A DNA stretch of 64,000 nt, taken from positions 42,625,098 through 42,689,097 of the forward strand of contig JARZZO010000001.1 in NCBI GenBank assembly GCA_030544215.1. Direction: 5' to 3'. Every line of letters starts with the position of its first letter. Position 1 is the first letter of the stretch. Below, in pieces: positions 56,863 to 64,000 of the stretch. The notes beneath the pieces were generated by a model that had not been told where the DNA came from, ran no database searches, and was given only the letters and a program-made list of their open reading frames with translations. This stretch comes from Zantedeschia hybrid cultivar (lineage: Eukaryota > Streptophyta > Magnoliopsida > Alismatales > Araceae). The position numbers and the translations under genes were made by a program.

Positions 56863-59189
56863 TGTAACGACCCGCCACCCTATAATCGGGGATCCGATTA
56901 CTAAATGGGTACCGAATCATTAATTTGGGACCAAACCAGGATCTAGTAAGTCTGGGAAACAAATAATAAACTAAGCTAAACATTCACATCGCATTGAATT
57001 GAAATGAAAGTGCAGGAAATTAAAATTATTACAATGCGACTCGATTACAGCAAATAATTACATACTCCAGTTGAAAGGAAATAATTAAACATACAGGCCA
57101 GAAATAAATAACAACTACATCGGGGCATACCCCGGAACAACTGCCGAAGACGCACAACACGCGGCCGCACCCGCCGCTCTAAGTCTGCTGGGAGTCCTCA
57201 CCTGAAAACCGCAGGGGTGAGTCTCAAGAACAAGACTCAGTAGGGATCCTTCGATCCCCACTGCCCACGCACACACCCACAAGTGTAAAGTACAGCTAAC
57301 GGTGAAGTAACAAGTGTAGTGGCAGGTACAATTCCTAATTCTCTACGTGAGAAGACATGCAATCGCAGTTATAATAATCATGCACATTCTAAACCAGCCG
57401 TTAGAAAATCTACAACCGTCATCTCGATAGAACTCGCCGACCGTGCAAACAACGGTGGGGAAAACCTCGACCCGCTGAGACCAAGGAGTAGCCCCTCGGA
57501 TAGCACGCTCGCTACTCCGGCCCAACTGGCTCAGGTGACTACCCCTTCCCCCAGCATGAGTGACTCTCCGAATGTACCACTCCGACACCGGTACTAGCTG
57601 ACCCCGGGGTTCACCAGGTGACCCTCTCTCACTAGGCGTCACCCCGCCCACGCCCCCACCGGCGCTGTGCTCATGCCCCCACCAGCACAGGGTGATAAAG
57701 TGTTACAATGTCACTCAAGGTCCACAGTAACTGAAAACCCAACATAGTGCGATCCGGTCACGTGAAAAGCCCGCGATCGCATAACACACATAGAACCATC
57801 CGATCATGAGGAATCCATCTCTATCGGGTGCATTAAAACATGTGCTAACCATCTATCTAGCAGTATGAACACGTTTTACTGGCATGCATTAGTGAGATTC
57901 TGTCTTGAATCGCGTCGACCAAGGTCGACGCCATTCAAGCTCCAAGTACAGGTTTATATAAATCGGTCTTCAGATTCTGGCCTTAAAAGGCGTCGACACC
58001 AGTAGTCGCCTTTTAAAAGGCGTCGACATCCCCAGACGCCATTCAACACGAAAATCCGGAAATTCCAAGAGCTTTATTCAGGGGATTTCTATGGTAAAAA
58101 CGCGTCATGGGTGCCTGACGCCATTCAAAAATGCGTCGTTTACCCATGACGCCGTTCAGCCACAGAATTCCCGACCTGGCAGTCTGCCTGTCAGTCGATT
58201 CCTGTCTAAAAGGCGTCGTGATGGCCCGACGCCCTTCAAAAAGGCGTCGTCCATGCACAACGTCTTTCAGCCCCAGGAACCAGGAACGCCCTAAACCCGA
58301 GGGCTCCCTTTCCAACCCCAAATAACCCCAAAAATCATTCAAACTGGAGGGGAAACGAAGAGCAAGACAATTCATAGGCAAAACACCCCCATAGAGAACC
58401 TAAACATGCTCATTCTAACCCCCAAAACCGAAGATCTACCACATGCATATCGAGGAAAACATGATTTTAAACACAACGCTACGGAGAACGTCACCCTACC
58501 GGACACTCGAACTCCTCCAAGCTCCACGCCGTTCACCCTTCTCGCCCCACGCCGCCGCCGGTACCGCCGTGGTCGTCCCTGCTCCACCGTGACGTCGGCC
58601 GCCGTCCGGAGAGTAGAACGCCGCAGTGGAAGTGGAGGTGGTAGTGGTATGAGTTAGGTAGAGGATGGAGTGGAGGGAGAGGCGAGATGGTGGGAGGAAA
58701 AGAGGGAGGAGGAGGTGGTCGCCGCCGGTCGCCGGAGGAGGAGGAGAGAAGGAGAGTAGGAGAAAATGAGGGAAAGAAGGAGGGCTCACGGGTTAACCAG
58801 AAACTGGCTAAAACGCGTCGACATCCACGGACGCCAATCAGGTGATGTGACGGCCGCTCTGACAAGATTCTGAAACGCGTCGTCCTACACAGACGCCATT
58901 CAGACAACTTGTCAAGGCCGTACTCTGACACACCCAGAGTCGCAGTCTGAAAGGCGTCGTCCTTCGCAGACGCCGTTCAGACGACCTGACAGGGCCGTAC
59001 CCACGCGGCCCAAGGCCAACCCCCGCGGCACCCACGTGGCAGCACCTGAAACGCGTCTGCCAAGGTGGACGCCGTTTAAAACGCGTCTCTAGGTCCTGAC
59101 GCGATTCAACTCAGAACTTCCGCCCCCCACAAGGATTAGAACAACAGGATCTGACCCGAAAACCGGATCCGAAAGTCTCGATCCTTACA
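56863..59189 (-). repeat. 5' LTR of Tekay-like element B
   Basis: 2327 bp, TG...CA ends, paired with 49793-52120 and followed on the plus strand by the ATTTT TSD. It contains the GGCGTC/GACGCC palindromes and, near 58670-58790, the purine-rich stretch (pyrimidine-rich on the element strand) that may mark the transcription start. Confidence 0.95.
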
Positions 59190-60021
59190 ATTTTGTTCAT
59201 GATTTGTATGTTAAAATATCCATGCTTAAATTCTGTCTAAATCCATGTACATGCATGAATCATGATAAACAACGCATGCATGCTTAAATTCTATTTATAG
59301 CATGTTTAGATTAGTAACAATGCACGCATGACCATAGATAATCAAAGCTAAGGGTGTTTTTTAGAAATTCGGAAAATTGGTATAATCTAATGAAAGGCAT
59401 CAAGGAAGGATGATGCAATTTGAATCACGCCACCTATCCCTAACGTGATTCAGAGGGTAATCTGCTGAGTGGTATTTAACTAACTTCAATGTTTAATCCC
59501 ATGCCATAAGCCCTATTACACATTGATCCATGTTCTGCATTTAAATATATTAGTATATGCATTTAAATATATTAGGTTAATTATAGTGATTAAGATGGTA
59601 AGTAGATGCACCAAGCCGGTGATGTGGGCTCTAAGTGTCATGTGGACTAAAGTGCTACTCTATGGGGACCATCTCTTGATTTCTTCAGGACCAAAGTGTC
59701 ACATAGTGGGAGCCATCTCTTGATTCTATGGGGACCACCTCTAAATTCCTTCATTCACTAGGTTAATGACTAGGGGGTTAGGAAATATACCCAAGGCAGC
59801 AGGATAAATCCAACAAGTATATTTACATGCTATAATGGTGGGATTTGAGAATGTCCCCCAAATGCACAGTCAAAGGCTTAGTAGGTTTACCATAACCACT
59901 AAGTAAAGAAGATGTTGAAGTTACCTCTATATCATTGTGTAGGTTGTTCCCACTATGGCACCCGCCTAGTCAGTTCGTTGTAAGCCAACACGGCTGAACC
60001 GGGTTGGCCAGGGGCGTCACA
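59190..60021 (+). repeat. Probable right part of the LTR split by Tekay B
   Basis: Begins with the second ATTTT TSD copy and ends GGTTGGCCAGGGGCGTCACA, an ending common in plant Ty3/gypsy LTRs. CACCCGCCTAGTCAGTTCGT near 59960 is also typical of such ends. No protein or RNA gene is seen. Confidence 0.42.
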
Positions 60022-61990
60022 AATTTTGATGTTAAAAAGGGTGAAATTGAAGGTTTTCAATTAATGAAACCCATTGGTGCAGAAATCTGAATCCTAATTT
60101 CATTAAGAAAGCACTTTGACTTGATGATTAAGGCAAGTGGGGATGGAGTTCGATTCCCACAAGGAAGGGACTCTTAGATGGTTGTATTGTGAAGGGAAAG
60201 AAGTATAAATAGGGGTTTGGGGGAATGCATTGTCTCTCTTGCACACAGTTCCAAAACTAGGGTAAGTGTATATGTTGTTCTTAAAGAAAAGAGAAGAGTT
60301 TCATGTTTAATCTCTTTAGGGATTAATTCTAAACTATGAATTGTGTTCTTGGAGGATTAGAGGATGTAGGAGAAGCATTGGGATAAGAACATTTCATGGT
60401 TAGAGCTCAAAGGGAGGATTAGAAAGGAGTTGTTCTTCGTGTTCCATTATAGATGATGATAACCCATCAAGCAAATAATTTTTATAAAATAAAAACAAAT
60501 GTTTTGATTTTCAAAAGTTGTCAATTTAAATTTTTGGAAGCATGTTCTATTAGCCTATGACCTTAGATTTATATTAAATCCATAATTTATATGTGAAACC
60601 CTTGAATTTCTTCAGTTCTAGAATTTTATGATAAGATTTTCAACCACCTAGACATTTTATTTGAAAGATGTCCAACTGCCTGGACGTTTTATTTAAAAGA
60701 TGTCCAACTCCATGGATGTTTTACTATTTCTTCACAAATGACAATTCGAGAATTTGGGCAATCTTTGATTGACCATAACTCCATGAATACTTATCCAAAT
60801 GATCTAAAATTTTGATCACAAATTTTTTATGATGATAGTGCATATAATTTAACAATTTTTAGAAATTTATTTTCAATTATTCTACTATTTATTGATTTGG
60901 CCAAAATCTACTCAAGTTCTTGGCATGCCACTTGATGCTTTAAATCACTCATTCGATATCCAATTTGCATGAAACTCCGTACACACGTTTCATATGAATA
61001 ATTTCTCATGTTCACTAAGTTTGATTAATTTTTGAATCTGTTTGCTATTTTTGGACCTAATTATTGAATTTTCAGCCTTAAAAATTAGATTTCATGTCTG
61101 AAAATTATGTTTAACATTCCGAAAATTCTGAGATACTTTTAGTAGCTTACGTCTCTATCCAATTACCTGTTGGGATTAGTTTTGATCTGATTATCCATCT
61201 ATATGATCATATTGACTCCTTAAGTGGCTATTTTGGTAAACTTATAGTTGACTATATTTTGTACTATGATCTTATTTGCGTCATATATTGAACTGTGAAT
61301 CATGAATATTATTTATCATTATTTTTAATTATTATATTATTTAGCATTTGATAAGTTTGATGCCTACTGAATACTTGTACTCATAAAACCTATTAACATT
61401 TTTTAGAGTCTACTGAGGAGGAGGTGGTGGACTCTTGATTAGTGGGACTTTTGAATTAGAAGACTTCCATTGTTATTTAGGTAGATTTTCTTAGTAGATA
61501 GATGTAGTAGGGTTTGAGTGAGATATGTACTTTTCTTTTTTTCAATAAGTTGAGTGTTTTGTTTTAGTTTGAGCAACTAAATTTTGATGTAATCTTTGTG
61601 GATCTTGGTTATGGCATTATAATTGGAATATTGGATTATTTTGATGGTACATGGCATTTATACTTCTTTAGTTATTGTGTCTCATCATTTATGTGTAATT
61701 TATATATTATTTGATTCCATAGTTACGTAGTTTGAATCCGAAGTGAGTCCAAATGACTAAATTGAATCAAAGAAGTCACAGTGGTGGCCCTTAAATTAAG
61801 AATTCTATTGTGGTGGAGGGGAAGGTAGAAGAGATTTAGATATTCTTTTCCAAAGGTTAGCTTTGGATTAGTTTTGGCTGGAACCAGTGGGTTTTGAGCT
61901 AGGATATGTGGCCTATAAATAGACCCCTTAGAGCTGGTAGCCACCCATTTTGGCTGGGTGTTATCAGAGGTTTGCGATTTCTGGAGGAGG
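60022..61990. other. AT-rich DNA, possible LTR remnant
   Basis: A TATAAATAGGGG box lies near 60204, followed by a TCTCTCTTGCACACAG stretch. The block TGAGGAGGAGGTGGTGGACT near 61414 and the GATGTAATCTTTGTGGATC stretch near 61587 are reminiscent of the transcribed part of gypsy LTRs. Three imperfect copies of a 32-base unit with GATGTCCAACT and GGACGTTTTATTT occur at about 60650-60725. No coding domain. Confidence 0.3.
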
Positions 61991-61997
61991 CTTAGCT

Positions 61998-62053
61998 AGT
62001 TGAACTTGGAGTGGTATGCCTTGACAGTTGAACTTGGAGTGGTATGCCTTGAC
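61998..62053 (+). repeat. Perfect 28-bp tandem duplication
   Basis: AGTTGAACTTGGAGTGGTAT followed by GCCTTGAC is present at 61998-62025 and again at 62026-62053. Confidence 0.95.
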
Positions 62054-62759
62054 AGTCAAAGCAAGATATATTTTGTATGTAAAAATTATATCATTTTGAA
62101 GATTTGAAAATGTCATCTATATCTATAATCTGTAATTTGTTCTTTAGTTACTTTTATATGTTAATATACCTCTGATTTCGAATCTAGAATTCAGACCAAT
62201 TTTGTTCTATCATGTTTTGCTCAGTTCAATCATACTCTACTTAGTTTTATCATTATCTGTTTGTTTCTAGCATGTGTAATTCAATTCTTTCATGTTCTAT
62301 ACATTCTAAGCATATTCAGATTTGATCGATGTTTGCTTCAATTATGTTCAGAGATTGTTTCGGCTTTGTTCATTGATAATCTATTGATCTTAAGTATGTT
62401 CAGTTCCTTTAATAGCCTATTTGCTTGCATTCCTATAATTTGTGCATTCATTTGTGAAGAACTATGGATAGGACATTATGTACACAACAAGGAGAACCCC
62501 AAAGACCACAAATATATGTAAAGTGGTAGTCTGTAGTAGGACTATAGACTCTCCAGTGCTGGACAATGATTAAGATCAGAGCACTGTGTTGCCTAGGTTC
62601 TTTGGTACAGGTAGCAAGTAGGACTCTATATAGTAATAAGTATGTCTGATAGTTCTAATCTGATGTGTGATTGATAACCTATGTTTGGCACAGATATCTG
62701 TCAGTTCTGCAATTTGAATATTTGATGATCCTTTTTGGTCTTTTATATCTACCAGTTTA

Positions 62760-63010
62760 TGACTCAATTCAGTTCAGTTTGATCAATTCAGTTCATAATG
62801 ATTCATCTCAGTTCAGTTCCAATTCAGCACATTTTGGTTCAATTCAGTTCAGTACAATTTGACTCAATCTAGTTCAGTTTGATTTGGTTCAGTTAATTGA
62901 ATCCAGTTTGATTCAATTCAAATTAGTTTGATTCGAATCAATTCAGTAGATCCTAATAAACTTAGTTCTAGTTCAGTTTCTGTTTAAATCAGTTCAATCC
63001 AGTTAGATGA
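62760..63010. repeat. Degenerate TTCAG / TTTGATTCAATTCAG-rich tract
   Basis: Short words AATTCAGTTCAG and AGTTTGATTCAATTC recur more than fifteen times with irregular spacing, in a region that is otherwise AT-rich. It looks like a decayed microsatellite. The stretches 62054-62760 and 63010-63400 beside it show no gene. Confidence 0.75.
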
Positions 63011-63403
63011 ATTCCAATTTCTTGATATCCTCTTAATCAAATCTGTAAGTCAGTCCCCTTGAGATCTTTTGAATCTATTTAGCTCTATTGAATCAGCTAT
63101 GCCTTGATTCGAATCAGTTTAATCCATTACATCTCATTAATTTTCAGATCCGTATTTCTAATTATTAATTTAGTTGTTTTAATTCAGTTGAGATCCTGAT
63201 GACCTGAAATTTTGACTAATTTTGATCCTCTGGACTCCTGTAGATCTGCTAAACTTAGTTATTCTTTAATCAAAGTTAGGACTTTGAAATCTTTGAATTC
63301 TGATCAGATCTGACCTATTTGATTCTCATTAATGCCCTGATATAAAACTACTTTTCTGTCAGTTAATGGGTTCAGGGTTTAAGATGATTGATTGAAATCT
63401 TAC

Positions 63404-63906
63404 TTGAAAAATCAGTCTGAATGAATTCCCCAATATTGGACCAGGAAGAAAATAGATCTTCATCGGGAGCACTACCTGAGTTGTCCGCAAGGTCTGCTGG
63501 TTGATGTGTCAGAAACGATCCACAACCCTCTGATGCAGGCGCCCTGTCAGCTGGCACATGACGCAGTATCATCTATATATCGTCGCCATGCAAGGAGGGC
63601 AAGTTTCATGCAAGGAGGGCAAGTTTCCTCTCCTGGATCATGCGGAGTTTGCTGATGTATGTCTTCCTTTGCAGGAGCACGCACACAGCAGATCAACGCT
63701 AACATCAGCCTCTCCGGTGTTAACCTAACCTTGTGACTCTTCACAACTCTCCCATGTCATGTAACAACTTCCTTTTTTGGACGCCTGGAATCCTCCCTTC
63801 TGATGCCAGCAACCATCTCCGAGGCCAACTGGGAAACAGGCTGATGCCAGATCTCATCCCCAAGTACAGTGGGAAACTTGCCTTGGCCACTAATAGCAAC
63901 ATCTTC
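63404..63906 (-). other. Possible exons of an unidentified host gene or gene relic
   Basis: On the minus strand a 3' splice-like site (T-rich run and TGTGTGTGCAG, 63930-63907) leads into an open frame of 49 residues from 63906 (EDVAISGQGKFPTVLGDEIW, then HQPVSQLASEMVAGIRREDS) that stops at 63757. Further on, 63550-63404 reads EGCGSFLTHQPADLADNSGS then APDEDLFSSWSNIGEFIQTD and reaches a GTAAG donor-like site at 63403. The amino acid mix is protein-like, unlike the surrounding AT-rich frames. A 20-bp tandem duplication lies between the two parts. I recognise no family; chance is not excluded. Confidence 0.3.
63587..63626 (+). repeat. Perfect 20-bp tandem duplication
   Basis: CATGCAAGGAGGGCAAGTTT at 63587-63606 is repeated at 63607-63626. 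Confidence 0.95.
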
Positions 63907-64000
63907 CTGCACACACATTTTTTTTTTTGAATTTTGAGAGTCTTCACTTTCCAGAATATGAATCTGATCACTAGGTAGAAACTCCTTCCCCCTAATAACA

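Larger units (their letters stand above)
49793..59189 (-). mobile_element. Complete Tekay/Del-like Ty3/gypsy element B with TSD
   Basis: 9397 bp, with LTRs of 2328 and 2327 bp, a tRNA-Met primer site, one polyprotein frame and a purine tract. The TSD is ATTTT at 49788-49792 and 59190-59194. I count about 14 substitutions and one indel between the LTRs (about 0.6%), so it is the youngest dated insertion in the window. Only two nonsense codons break its polyprotein. It is the best reference here for the Tekay copies at 1-6805, 30082, 34085 and 44825. Confidence 0.96.

Noticed and set aside
60105..60165. SINE or tRNA-like Pol III promoter
   Set aside because: GGAGTTCGATTCCCAC resembles a B box, but no convincing A box at the right distance, no tRNA fold and no TSD-bounded body were found.

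Overview
This is transposon-dense plant nuclear DNA; no prokaryotic or organellar gene is visible. The evidence is the set of angiosperm-type element families: Tekay/Del-like Ty3/gypsy elements, another chromovirus, several Ty1/copia elements, an RTE-clade LINE, a CACTA terminus and a Cassandra-type TRIM with 5S rRNA-like LTRs. LTRs, tRNA-Met primer sites, polypurine tracts and target-site duplications (TSDs) can be read directly for many of them. I cannot name the species. No intact host gene is visible; only a weak candidate for host exons lies at the far right end.

Layout, left to right. 1-6805: Tekay-like element A (+), with its 5' LTR outside the window, a heavily mutated gag-pol and a 3' LTR at 4523-6805. 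6806-7330: unclassified repeat DNA with an array of about 51 bp units. This array is split by a minus-strand chromovirus (7331-25523; LTRs of 447 bp), which is itself split by a complete plus-strand copia element A (11710-21155; LTRs of 1585 bp; TSD GGTGG). 25524-26192: the other flank of the chromovirus. 26193-27188: an LTR fragment of copia family B. 27189-30081: LTR and pol remnant of copia C (-). 30082-32319: truncated Tekay LTR (+). 32320-38590: right part of a CACTA-type DNA transposon, split by an RTE LINE (32690-38007; 13-bp TSD), which in turn carries a Tekay solo LTR (34085-36195; TSD CTTAT). 38591-47729: degenerate copia B (+), carrying a 639-bp Cassandra TRIM (43833-44471) in its RNase H region and a Tekay solo LTR (44825-46929; TSD GCTCA) in its 3' LTR. 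48433-60021: a probable older LTR split by complete Tekay-like element B (49793-59189, minus; TSD ATTTT), the youngest and best preserved element here. 60022-64000: AT-rich sequence with short duplications and a degenerate TTCAG-rich tract.

The elements do not form a pathway; they form a layered record of insertions. LTR divergence counted by eye agrees with the nesting: about 6.7% for the chromovirus, about 2.3% for copia A inside it, and about 0.6% for Tekay B. Many stops in the old coding regions are TAG where a related copy has CAG, which fits deamination of methylated CHG cytosines. The most notable single item is the Cassandra element, whose LTRs carry 5S-like Pol III promoter sequence. 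Other notable items are the palindrome-rich CACTA end, the many GGCGTC/GACGCC palindromes in the Tekay LTRs, and four hairpin-forming repeats in the copia A leader.
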